Part shown: piece by piece, positions 17,303-25,435 of the stretch
How positions within the stretch are numbered: position 1 is the stretch's first letter
Layout: each line of letters starts with the position of its first letter
From: Sphingomonas sp. PP-CE-1A-559
Lineage (GTDB): Bacteria > Pseudomonadota > Alphaproteobacteria > Sphingomonadales > Sphingomonadaceae
DNA: 64,000 nt
Direction: 5' to 3'
NCBI RefSeq assembly: GCF_004340965.1
Contig: NZ_SLYA01000005.1
Span: 1 to 64,000, forward strand
The notes under the pieces: model-generated
The model's database searches: none
Seen by the model: the letters and a program-made list of their open reading frames with translations, nothing else
What the model was told of the DNA's origin: nothing
Translations under genes and position numbers: made by a program

Positions 17303-17498
17303 GGATCCCCGCCAAGGCGGGGATCCAGACTGGGCTCCCGCCTTCGCGGGAGAACAAGGAAGGGGACGGGGAAAGGGCATCGCCAACCCAATGCCACCCC
17401 GGCGGAGGCCGGGGCCCAATTGGAACGTCCCCAGTAACGACAGACCTTCCTACGTTACTACCGTCCCCCAATTGGACCCCGGCCTTCGCCGGGGTGGT
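17303..17498. repeat. family A (17303-17357) and family B (17393-17498) repeats
   Basis: An A element 35 bp from a B element, filling most of the 17176-17522 spacer between the MFS gene and the monooxygenase gene on the same strand. The rest of the spacer shows no gene. A long structured spacer here may separate transcription of the two halves of the cluster. Confidence 0.85.
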
Positions 17499-17522
17499 CG
17501 ATTGTTGGAGGGGTCGAGTTGC

Positions 17523-18590
17523 TCAGATCACCAAAGGCCCATGCGCGATCCGCGGCAACACATGCCGCGCAAACAGATCCGCCTCAGCCGCATGTGGATA
17601 GCCGGAGAGAATAAACGCATCGATCCCCTCCGCCCGATACGCGTTCAGTTTCGCCAGTACCTGATCCGGATCGCCGACGATCGCCGCGCCGCAGCCCGAG
17701 CGGCCTCGGCCGATCCCGGTCCAGAGGTTCGCCTCCGCGTAGCCGTCGTCCGATCCTTCGCGCAGCTCGGCCTGGCGGCGGACGCCCGCGGATTGCGAAT
17801 CGAGCGAGCGTTCGCGGATCGCACGACCTTCGGCGTCGTCGAGCTTCGACAACAGCCGGTCAGCCGCTGCCCGTGCCTCCGCCTCGGTCTCGCGCACGAC
17901 GACATGGACGCGGTAGCCGAACTTCAGCGTCCGACCATGCTTAGCCGCCCGCGACCGCAGATCCGCAATGATCGCCCGCACCGCGTCCATCGTATCCGGC
18001 CACATCAGATAAACGTCGGCATTGGTCGCCGCCGCATCGCGCGCAGCCTCCGAAAGCCCGCCGAAATACAACGCCGGGCAGCGTCCCGACACCGTCGTAA
18101 CCCGAGGCGGATCGACCTTCAGCTTCCAGAATTCGCCGTCATGATCGAGCGGCTTCCCGTCGAGCAACGTCCGCAGGATGTGCATCGCTTCGACCGTGCG
18201 CGCGTATCGCGGCGCGCTTTCCAGCTTCTCGCCCGGCAGGTCGCTCGAGATGATGTTGATCGCCAGCCGCCCGCCCAACATCCGGTCGATCGTCGCGATC
18301 TGGCGCGCGAGCTGCGGCGGCCAGCTCTCGCCGATCCGCACTGCCATCAGCAACCGCAACCGCTTGAGCATCGGCGCGATCCCCGCAGCGAACGCGGTCG
18401 TGTCGATCCCCAGCGCATAGCCCGACGGCAGCAGGATATTGTCATACCCCGCGGTCTCCGCCTGCATCACGATGTCGCGACAATGCTCCCAGCTCGATTT
18501 CAGCGCCGCATCGGGCAAACCGAGAAACTCGTAATCGTCGTCGCACAGCGCGGAGAACCAGCTGATCTCGCAAGGGGGCAGGACCGTCAT
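17523..18590 (-). CDS. SsuD-like FMNH2-dependent monooxygenase (LLM class)
   Basis: A 355-residue two-component flavin monooxygenase of the luciferase-like class, closest in pattern to alkanesulfonate monooxygenases that release sulfite from a C-SO3 group and leave an aldehyde. Residues matching the SsuD active site are Arg227 and His229 (GYRVH), Arg297 in the mobile loop (GIGRGRSGCG), and Tyr331 and His333 (SGYPH). The position of SsuD Cys54 is Leu60 (LLPSGYAL), so the substrate pocket differs. The start overlaps the stop of the upstream aldo/keto reductase by 4 nt. A partner flavin reductase is not in the window. A different sulfonate, or a non-sulfonate substrate, remains possible. Confidence 0.88.
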   Translation of the reverse strand: MTVLPPCEISWFSALCDDDYEFLGLPDAALKSSWEHCRDIVMQAETAGYDNILLPSGYALGIDTTAFAAGIAPMLKRLRLLMAVRIGESWPPQLARQIATIDRMLGGRLAINIISSDLPGEKLESAPRYARTVEAMHILRTLLDGKPLDHDGEFWKLKVDPPRVTTVSGRCPALYFGGLSEAARDAAATNADVYLMWPDTMDAVRAIIADLRSRAAKHGRTLKFGYRVHVVVRETEAEARAAADRLLSKLDDAEGRAIRERSLDSQSAGVRRQAELREGSDDGYAEANLWTGIGRGRSGCGAAIVGDPDQVLAKLNAYRAEGIDAFILSGYPHAAEADLFARHVLPRIAHGPLVI

Positions 18591-19480
18591 GGCAAATTCT
18601 CACCCATCCCGGCCTGCAGAACCGCATACCATTCGGCCCGCGTCCACTCGACCTTGTAAGCATCCGCCGACGCAGCGATCCGCGCCGGATTCTGCGACCC
18701 GACGATCGGGATGATCCGCGCGGGATGCGCCATGATCCACGCCAGCGTAGCGGTCGCCGCATCGACGCCGTAGCGTGCGCCATGCTCGGCGAGCAGCTTG
18801 GCCGCCGGATGATCGCCCTGCGCCAGCCGACCGCCATCGAGCGGCGACCACGCCATCACCGCGACGTCGAGCCGCATCGCGTGGTCGAGCGTCCCGTCGA
18901 ACAGCGGCGCAGTGCGCAGCGGCGAAAACTCGGGCTGCGTGCTGACGATCGGCTGGCCCAGGAAGGCCTGCAACGCGTCGAACTCGTCCACGCTGTAGTT
19001 CGACACGCCGATGCTGCGGATCTTGCCCGCCTCGACCATCCGGGTCAGCGTCTCGGCGACCTCGTGCGGATGCGTGAGAAAGTCGCGACGGTGGATCTGG
19101 TACAGGTCGACCTGCTCCACACCGATCCGCGTCAGCGACGCGTCGAGCGCATCGGCAAGATACGTCGCGCTCGAATTATACGGGATGCCCGGACGGATGC
19201 CCGCCTTGGTCGCGATCACCATTTTCGCACGCAACGACCGGTCTTCGGCCAGCGCACGCCCGAACAGTTCCTCCGCCGAGCCAAACCCGGCGGGCACGTC
19301 GCAGCCATAGATGTCGGCGGTGTCGAAGAAGTTGATCCCGGCCGACAGCGCGGCTTCGATCATCGCGTGAACCGGCGCGACCTCTCCGGCCAGCCGCCAC
19401 ATGCCCCAGGCTATCGGCGAAACAAGGATTTCGCTCTTGCCGAGCGGGCGAAGGTCGTTGGAAAGGCGGATCGTCGTCAT
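18587..19480 (-). CDS. aldo/keto reductase paired with the monooxygenase
   Basis: A 297-residue NAD(P)H-dependent aldo/keto reductase. The catalytic tetrad is visible: Asp and Tyr in FFDTADIYG, Lys in VIATKAG, and His in LYQIHRRD. The C-terminal IIPIVGSQNPARI is the usual cofactor-binding segment. It is the first gene of a translationally coupled pair: its stop and the monooxygenase start share 4 nt. Its likely role is to reduce the aldehyde made by that enzyme. ATG at 19480 is preferred; an in-frame ATG at 19492 would add four residues and leave an 18-bp gap to the divergent gene. Confidence 0.9.
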   Translation of the reverse strand: MTTIRLSNDLRPLGKSEILVSPIAWGMWRLAGEVAPVHAMIEAALSAGINFFDTADIYGCDVPAGFGSAEELFGRALAEDRSLRAKMVIATKAGIRPGIPYNSSATYLADALDASLTRIGVEQVDLYQIHRRDFLTHPHEVAETLTRMVEAGKIRSIGVSNYSVDEFDALQAFLGQPIVSTQPEFSPLRTAPLFDGTLDHAMRLDVAVMAWSPLDGGRLAQGDHPAAKLLAEHGARYGVDAATATLAWIMAHPARIIPIVGSQNPARIAASADAYKVEWTRAEWYAVLQAGMGENLP

Positions 19481-19510
19481 GCAGGCGGCCATGGCATAGG
19501 GAATGACAGC

Positions 19511-20599
19511 TTGGTAGCCACGATCAGATACGGCGTCGTCGGAACGGGCATGATGGGCGTCGAACACCTTCGCAACCTGGCGATCCTGCCGGATGCGGAG
19601 ATCGTCGCGATCGCTGATCCGGTCGCGACCTCGATCGATTGGGCGACCGATGCGCTTGGCGACCGCGCCGCCAATGTCGCACGGTTCGACAGCGTCGAGG
19701 CCTTCGCAAAAGGCGCCGACGTAGACGCGATCGTCATCGCCTCGCCCAACAACACGCACCGCGACGTGCTGGAACGGCTGTTCACCATGGACGCGGCGAT
19801 CCTGTGCGAGAAGCCGCTGGCGACGACGATCGACGATGCGCGCTGGATCGTCGAGCGCGCTGCCACTCACGCAAAGCCGTTCTGGACGGGGATGGAGTAT
19901 CGCTTCATGCCGCCCGCCGCCGCGTTCATCGAACAGGTCCACGCAGGCCGCATCGGCCGGCTCCAGATGCTCTCGATCCGCGAACACCGCTTCCCGTTCC
20001 TCCCCAAGGTCGGCGACTGGAACCGCTTCTCCGCCAATACCGGCGGCACGATGGTCGAGAAATGCTGCCATTTCTTCGACCTGATGCGACTGATCGTCGG
20101 CTCCGAAGCGGTCCGCGTATATTGCTCGGGCGCGATGGACGTGAACCATCTCGACGAACGTTATGACGGCCAGCGGCCCGACATCATCGACAACAGCTTC
20201 ACGACCGTCGACTTCGCCAACGGCGTGCGCGCGATGCTCGACCTTAGCATGTTCGCCGACGGTGCCGAGAACCAGGAGGAGATGTCCGCCACCGGCGATG
20301 CCGCCCGCCTCGACGTGCTGATCCCCGCAGGCGAACTGGTCTACTCCCCCCGCGTCGGTTTCCTGAACCCGAAGCAGGTCGAGCGTGCCCACGTTGCTGT
20401 AGACCCCGCTGCCAAGGCCGCCGGCTCGCACGAAGGCGCGACCTATTACCAGCACGCTGCGTTCGCCGCAGCGGTCCGCGGGGAGGGGCCGGTCCAGGTC
20501 ACCGCGGAGGATGGCCTGCGCGCCGTCGCGATCGGCACTGCCGCCGAGATCAGCGCACGCGAGCACCGCGTCGTGCAAATGACCGAACTGGGGCTATAG
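19511..20599 (+). CDS. Gfo/Idh/MocA family NAD(P)-dependent protein
   Basis: A 362-residue Rossmann-fold protein. It has GTGMMG (11-16) for dinucleotide binding, CEKPLATT as the conserved EKP motif with the catalytic-type Lys, and GGTMVEKCCHFFDL, where Glu and Cys replace the usual Asp and Gly but the His is kept. Family members oxidise sugars or cyclitols, and some are NAD-dependent glycosidases that oxidise C3 transiently. The start is TTG at 19511, with AGGGA 8 nt upstream; no earlier usable start keeps the fold. Divergent from the reductase gene by about 30 bp, so the two probably share a regulatory region. First of three genes reading rightward. Confidence 0.88.
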   Translation: MVATIRYGVVGTGMMGVEHLRNLAILPDAEIVAIADPVATSIDWATDALGDRAANVARFDSVEAFAKGADVDAIVIASPNNTHRDVLERLFTMDAAILCEKPLATTIDDARWIVERAATHAKPFWTGMEYRFMPPAAAFIEQVHAGRIGRLQMLSIREHRFPFLPKVGDWNRFSANTGGTMVEKCCHFFDLMRLIVGSEAVRVYCSGAMDVNHLDERYDGQRPDIIDNSFTTVDFANGVRAMLDLSMFADGAENQEEMSATGDAARLDVLIPAGELVYSPRVGFLNPKQVERAHVAVDPAAKAAGSHEGATYYQHAAFAAAVRGEGPVQVTAEDGLRAVAIGTAAEISAREHRVVQMTELGL

Positions 20600-20641
20600 G
20601 ATCTACTCCGACAAACCATCGCCACGCCGAGGAAGACCGTC

Positions 20642-21655
20642 ATGAAATCGTTGGTTTGCGCCGCGCCGGGATCGCTCATCGTCACCGACCGGCCAATGCC
20701 CCGTCGCGAGGAGGGCGACGTCCTGATCAGGATGCGCCGTGCCGGGCTCTGCGGGACGGACTATCACATCTATGCCGGGACGCAGCCTTATCTGTCCTAT
20801 CCGCGCCTGATCGGCCACGAGCTGGCGGGCGAAGTCGTCGAAGCACCGACCGGCTCCCGCTTCACGCCCGGACAGATCGTTACGGTCAATCCGTACGGGG
20901 CTTGCGGTCACTGCATCGCCTGCCGCCGCAACCGACCGAATTGCTGCGTCAACATCGCGGTGCTTGGCGTTCATACCGATGGCGGCATGTGCGAATGGCT
21001 CGCCGTTCCCGAGGCATCGGTCGTCGATGCGCAGGGATTGTCGCTGGACCAGGCAGCGATGGTCGAGTTCCTGGCGATCGGCGCGCATGCGGTACAGCGC
21101 GCCAAGCCCACACCCGATGCGCGGATATTGGTCACGGGGGCAGGCCCGATCGGTGTCGCCACCGCGCTGTTCGCCCGGATCATGGGCGTCGCGTCGGTCA
21201 CTTTCCTCGATACGCGTGCAACCCGGCTGGCGTTCGTTCGTGACCAACTGGGTTTCGAGACCATCGTGGTCGCCGACGACGGCGCGACCGAGGCTCTCCG
21301 CGCAACGACCGATGGCGACATGTTCGATGTCGTGTTCGACGCCACCGGCAACATCCACGCGATGCGCGGCGGCCTGATGCACGTGGCGCACGGCGGCACC
21401 TATGTCCTGGTCGGACTGTGCAAGGACGATCTGGTCTTTTCCGATCCGGAATTCCACAAGCGTGAGACGACGTTGCTCGCCAGCCGGAACGCGCTGTCGA
21501 GCGATTTCGACCACGTCATCGCCAGCATCCGCGACGGGTCGATCCCGACTTCGGTCCTGCAGACGCACGCGTTGACGCTGGAGGACGCACCACGGCGCGT
21601 TCCAGCCTTGATCGCCGAAGCGGACAGCGTGATGAAGGCGATCATTTCGATCTAG
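20642..21655 (+). CDS. zinc-dependent alcohol dehydrogenase (MDR superfamily)
   Basis: A 337-residue medium-chain dehydrogenase, similar in pattern to polyol or sugar-acid 5-dehydrogenases. Catalytic zinc ligands sit in LCGTDYH and IGHELAG; the structural zinc has CGHCIACRRNRPNCC with four Cys in the usual spacing. The NAD(P) fold is VTGAGPIGVATAL. Probably oxidises a secondary alcohol on a sugar, sugar acid or polyol. Lies 42 bp after the Gfo/Idh gene with GAGGAAG before the ATG, so an operon is likely. Confidence 0.88.
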   Translation: MKSLVCAAPGSLIVTDRPMPRREEGDVLIRMRRAGLCGTDYHIYAGTQPYLSYPRLIGHELAGEVVEAPTGSRFTPGQIVTVNPYGACGHCIACRRNRPNCCVNIAVLGVHTDGGMCEWLAVPEASVVDAQGLSLDQAAMVEFLAIGAHAVQRAKPTPDARILVTGAGPIGVATALFARIMGVASVTFLDTRATRLAFVRDQLGFETIVVADDGATEALRATTDGDMFDVVFDATGNIHAMRGGLMHVAHGGTYVLVGLCKDDLVFSDPEFHKRETTLLASRNALSSDFDHVIASIRDGSIPTSVLQTHALTLEDAPRRVPALIAEADSVMKAIISI

Positions 21656-21726
21656 CCTGGCCATGCTTCGAGAGGCATGGTTTCGATAGATCCGGAGCGC
21701 GAGAGGAAGTGTCGATCTCCCCGAAC

Positions 21727-22758
21727 ATGTGCATCGCTTCTCGTCCCGTCGGCGGTACCGGACTGTCCGTGGCCGAACTCGGGTTTGGTTCGGCAACGCT
21801 CGGTAATTTGTACGATCCGGTATCCGACGCCGACGCACAGGCCGCCATTGCCGCGGGACTGGAGGCAGGTCTGCGCTATTTCGATACCGCGCCGCATTAT
21901 GGTCGCGGCCTGTCCGAGCGACGGCTCGGAAACGGATTGCGACAGCAGCGCGACGTCACCGTGTCGACCAAGGTCGGTCGGTTGATGACGCCGGACGCGA
22001 GCATCGGTGACGACCGCGAACGCGACGGGTTCCGATCGCCGATGCCGTTCCGCATGGATTATGACTATAGCCACGACGGCATCCTGCGCAGCCACGACCA
22101 CAGCCTGCAGCGCCTGGGCCTCGCGCGGATCGACCTGCTCTACGTCCACGACATCGGCCAACGGACCCACGGCGAAGCTGCGGCGCATTATTGGGAACAG
22201 CTGACGGCCGGCGGCGGTTTGCGGGCGCTCGATCGCTTGCGGACGGAAGGGCTAATCTCGGGCTTCGGCGTGGGCGTCAACGAGATCGCCATATGCCTGG
22301 ACGTGATGCGCGAGATGCCGATCGATGTGATTTTGCTGGCCGGACGATACACGTTGCTGGAGCAGGATGCGCTGGACGCGCTTTTCCCGGCGTGCGCGGA
22401 AGCGGGAACGTCGATCGTGATCGGCGGGCCGTACAACAGCGGCATACTCGCGACCGGCACGAAGGCGGGCGGTCCGCTTAATTACGACTATGCCGCCGCA
22501 CCCGACGGCGTGATTGCGAAAGTCCGCGCGATCGAGGCGGTCGCGGATCGGCATGCGGTTCGCTTGCCCGCCGCGGCGTTGCGCTTCTGCCTTGCCCACC
22601 CACGCGTCGCAAGCGTCATTCCCGGACTCGGAAGCGTGCAGCGGGTCGCCGAGACCATCGACCTCTACCACGAGGTCATTCCCGACGATTTCTGGCTAGA
22701 GTTATGCCATCTGAACCTGCTGCGCGAGGATGCACCGGTGCCTGTCGCTGCAGCTTGA
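21727..22758 (+). CDS. aldo/keto reductase, D-threo-aldose (L-fucose) 1-dehydrogenase-like
   Basis: A 343-residue aldo/keto reductase with Asp and Tyr in YFDTAPHYG, Lys in VSTKVGR and His in LLYVHDIG. The overall pattern (FGSATLGNLYDPVSDADAQ and the RVASVIPGLGSVQRVAET end) resembles L-fucose/D-threo-aldose 1-dehydrogenases, which oxidise the anomeric carbon to a lactone. Start uncertain: ATG at 21727 fits family N-termini, while GTG at 21709 is directly abutted by AGGAA. Third gene of the rightward unit; no lactonase or dehydratase follows. Confidence 0.85.
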   Translation: MCIASRPVGGTGLSVAELGFGSATLGNLYDPVSDADAQAAIAAGLEAGLRYFDTAPHYGRGLSERRLGNGLRQQRDVTVSTKVGRLMTPDASIGDDRERDGFRSPMPFRMDYDYSHDGILRSHDHSLQRLGLARIDLLYVHDIGQRTHGEAAAHYWEQLTAGGGLRALDRLRTEGLISGFGVGVNEIAICLDVMREMPIDVILLAGRYTLLEQDALDALFPACAEAGTSIVIGGPYNSGILATGTKAGGPLNYDYAAAPDGVIAKVRAIEAVADRHAVRLPAAALRFCLAHPRVASVIPGLGSVQRVAETIDLYHEVIPDDFWLELCHLNLLREDAPVPVAAA

Positions 22759-22860
22759 GATCAGGCGATCGTCGCGTCGCCAGCGCCGGAGTTTTACCGA
22801 CCCCGACCAAGTCGGTTTCCCCGCAGGGAATGGTCGTCACGGTGACATACAGGAAGAAAA

Positions 22861-22935
<75 letters not shown>

Positions 22936-22966
22936 ACTCGCTGGCATCGCTGCCGGCGGAGTGGGG

Positions 22967-22995
22967 CTAAGAGACGAGGGCGGGGCGGTTGTCAA
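22967..22995 (-). promoter_or_regulatory. promoter of tRNA-Thr
   Basis: On the minus strand TTGACA (22990-22995) is followed after 17 bp by TCTTAG (22967-22972), about 31 bp before the 5' end of the tRNA. The -35 matches consensus; the -10 is weak. Confidence 0.45.
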
Positions 22996-23024
22996 GCTGT
23001 CCCGCCACAATGTAGGGCGAAATT

Positions 23025-23162
23025 ATGGATGATCGGGATCGAAAGGCGGCGGAGAAGGCCGAGCGCATGGCCGCTGCGCTGCGCGAGAATCTGCGGCGGC
23101 GGAAGGCGCAGGCGCGGGCCGTTGGGGCAGCGCCTGCGACCAAGGATGATTCCTCTAGTTGA
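23025..23162 (+). CDS. small basic conserved-type protein (45 aa)
   Basis: A 45-residue frame, MDDRDRKAAEKAERMAAALR followed by ENLRRRKAQARA and a short Ala/Asp/Ser tail. It is highly charged, predicted helical and strongly basic in the middle, resembling small sphingomonad proteins with an LRENLRRRKAQAR core that I have seen near housekeeping genes. Too short for most gene finders. TAGGGCG precedes the ATG. Its stop is 6 bp from the convergent aminopeptidase stop. Confidence 0.55.
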   Translation: MDDRDRKAAEKAERMAAALRENLRRRKAQARAVGAAPATKDDSSS

Positions 23163-23168
23163 CCGCCC

Positions 23169-24968
23169 TTAAGACAATGGCGCGCATTTGGCGGTCAGCC
23201 AGGCGCGATCCTCCGCGTCGGTCATTTCCGGCGCCAGCACCGCCAGCACCTGTGCGTGATAGTCGTCGACCCATTGGCGCTCTTCGGTCGTCAGCAATGC
23301 CGGCTCGATCAGCGTGCGCTCGATCGGGCAGAAGGTGAGCGTCTCGAAGCCCAGCATCTCGCGGTCGGCGCCGGGAATGGCGCGCGGTTCGATCAGGATC
23401 AGGTTCTCGATGCGGATGCCGTATTCGCCGGCCTTGTAATAGCCGGGCTCGTTGGAGAGCATCATGCCGGCGCGCAGCGGCTCCATCGCCGCGCCGCCGG
23501 GATAGTTGGGCGAGGCGATCCGCTGCGGACCCTCGTGCACCGCGAGATACGCGCCGATTCCGTGGCCGGTGCCGTGCGCGAAATCGAGGCCGGCTTCCCA
23601 CAGCGGACGGCGGGCAAAGGCATCGATCTGGCCACCCATCGTGCCGTCTGGAAACACCGCGGTGGCGATGCCGATATGGCCCTTCAGGACGCGCGTGAAG
23701 CGGTCGCGCATCTCGTCGGTCGGTTCGCCGATCGGGATCACGCGCGTCACGTCGGTGGTGCCGTCGGCATACTGGCCGCCGGAATCGATCAGGTAGAGCT
23801 GGCCGGGTTCGATCGGCGCGTTCGACTCCTCGGTGACATGGTAATGCGGGCTCGCGCCGTGCGGACCGGTGGCGGAGATCGTGTCGAACGAGGTATCCTT
23901 CAGCAGGCCGGTCTGTTCGCGGAACGCGAGCAGCTTGGCGGCGGCGCTGAGTTCGGTTTGCCCCCCCCTCACGCATTCGCTTTCGACCCAACGCAGGAAA
24001 CGCGCGAGTGCGGCGCCGTCGCGTGTGGAGGCGGCACGGTGGCCGCTTATCTCGACCGGGTTCTTGATCGCCTTGGCGAGCACGACGGGATCGCGCAGCG
24101 GCAGGATCTTCGCGCCGCCGGCCTGGAGCGCTTGCGTGATCGCGGCGACCGCGCGTTCGGGATCGGCGGCGACGCGCTTGCCGGCATAGGTGCCCAGCGC
24201 AGCGGCGAACGCGGTGCGATCATGGAGGCGGACGGCGTTGCCAAGATGCTGGCGGACCGCGTCGTCTAGCTTGTCGGGCGCGACGAACAGGTCGGTGGTG
24301 CCGTCCGCGCCGACGATCGCGTAGGACAGCGCGACGGGCGTGTGATCCACGTCGCCGCCACGGACGTTGAGCGCCCACGCGATCGAATCGAGCGCTGACA
24401 GGACTACCGCGTCGGCATTCTGCTCAGACAGCCAGTCGGCGATCTTCGCGCGCTTTTCGGCAGACGAGGCGCCGGTGAACTCGTCCGGCTGTACGGTCAG
24501 CTTGGCAGGTGAGGGGGCTGGGCGATCGGTCCAGATCGCATCGATCGGGTTGATCTCGACCGCGACCAGCGTCGCGCTGCGGTCTGCTAGGGCGGTGGTG
24601 GCGTCGGCGACCCAGGTCCCGGTGTGCAGCCACGGGTCGTAACCGATCCGACCGCCCTCGGGAGCGTATTTGCCGAGCCACGCGGCGGGGCTGGTCTGCG
24701 GCACGGGCTCATAGTCCCACTGCGCACCATCGACCTGCTCGCGGACCTGGATCGTGTAGCGCCCGTCGGTAAAGATCGCAGCACGGTCGGCCAGCACGAC
24801 TGCCGTGCCCGCTGATCCGCCGAAACCGGTGAGCCAGCCGAGGCGCTGCGCGTAGCCGCCGACATATTCGCTCATGTGTTCGTCGGTGAGTGGGATGACG
24901 AAGCCGTCGAGGTTTTGCGCGGCGAGTTGGGTGCGGAGGGCGGTGAGGCGGTCGGTCAGCGGGGGCAT
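23169..24968 (-). CDS. aminopeptidase P family protein (Xaa-Pro aminopeptidase)
   Basis: A 599-residue M24B metallopeptidase releasing N-terminal residues before proline. Two creatinase-like N-terminal domains precede the pita-bread catalytic domain. Metal-binding segments are present in order: LIDSGGQYADGTTDVTR (two Asp), GTGHGIGAYLAVHEGP (His), SNEPGYYKAGEYGIRIENL (Glu) and the following Glu. The long three-domain form matches eukaryotic-like cytosolic aminopeptidase P found in many alphaproteobacteria. No signal peptide. ATG at 24968. Confidence 0.92.
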   Translation of the reverse strand: MPPLTDRLTALRTQLAAQNLDGFVIPLTDEHMSEYVGGYAQRLGWLTGFGGSAGTAVVLADRAAIFTDGRYTIQVREQVDGAQWDYEPVPQTSPAAWLGKYAPEGGRIGYDPWLHTGTWVADATTALADRSATLVAVEINPIDAIWTDRPAPSPAKLTVQPDEFTGASSAEKRAKIADWLSEQNADAVVLSALDSIAWALNVRGGDVDHTPVALSYAIVGADGTTDLFVAPDKLDDAVRQHLGNAVRLHDRTAFAAALGTYAGKRVAADPERAVAAITQALQAGGAKILPLRDPVVLAKAIKNPVEISGHRAASTRDGAALARFLRWVESECVRGGQTELSAAAKLLAFREQTGLLKDTSFDTISATGPHGASPHYHVTEESNAPIEPGQLYLIDSGGQYADGTTDVTRVIPIGEPTDEMRDRFTRVLKGHIGIATAVFPDGTMGGQIDAFARRPLWEAGLDFAHGTGHGIGAYLAVHEGPQRIASPNYPGGAAMEPLRAGMMLSNEPGYYKAGEYGIRIENLILIEPRAIPGADREMLGFETLTFCPIERTLIEPALLTTEERQWVDDYHAQVLAVLAPEMTDAEDRAWLTAKCAPLS

Positions 24969-25171
24969 GTCTTGGGTCTCTCGTTGGGGCCGAAGTTCAC
25001 AAAGTTCACAGTTTGGCGAGGTTGCGATGCGCGTCCCGTTGGTATTGCAGCGGGGTTTGCCGGGTCATGCCGGGCGTTGTGGCAGAAACGCGGTTTGTAG
25101 GACAGCGGCGAGGGGCGACACCTCGCCGGACGCACATTCGCTAGACTAGCAAATCGATTTCACCGCCCCCC

Positions 25172-25363
25172 TTGTTCTCCCGCGAAGGCGGGAGCCCAGT
25201 CTGCGTCCCCGCCTTTGCGGGGAAGCAAGCTTGGTGTAGGTTCGCAGGACCAGCCGCCCCCCCGGCGAAGGCCGGGGCCCAATTGGGGGACGATGGTAAC
25301 GAGGGATTGCGCGCCGTTACTGCGACCTTTTCAATTGGGCCCCGGCCTTCGCCGGGGTGGTGG
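25172..25363. repeat. family A (25172-25229) and family B (25255-25363) repeats
   Basis: The A-then-B module fills much of the 24969-25435 spacer between two divergent peptidase genes, where promoters for both must lie. The remaining 200 bp next to the aminopeptidase start show no gene. Confidence 0.85.
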
Positions 25364-25435
25364 TTGCGGCGGGGATCGGTTCTTGCCAATACCACAGCGT
25401 TTGGCATCCTCCCCCCGCACGGCTAACACACCGGC

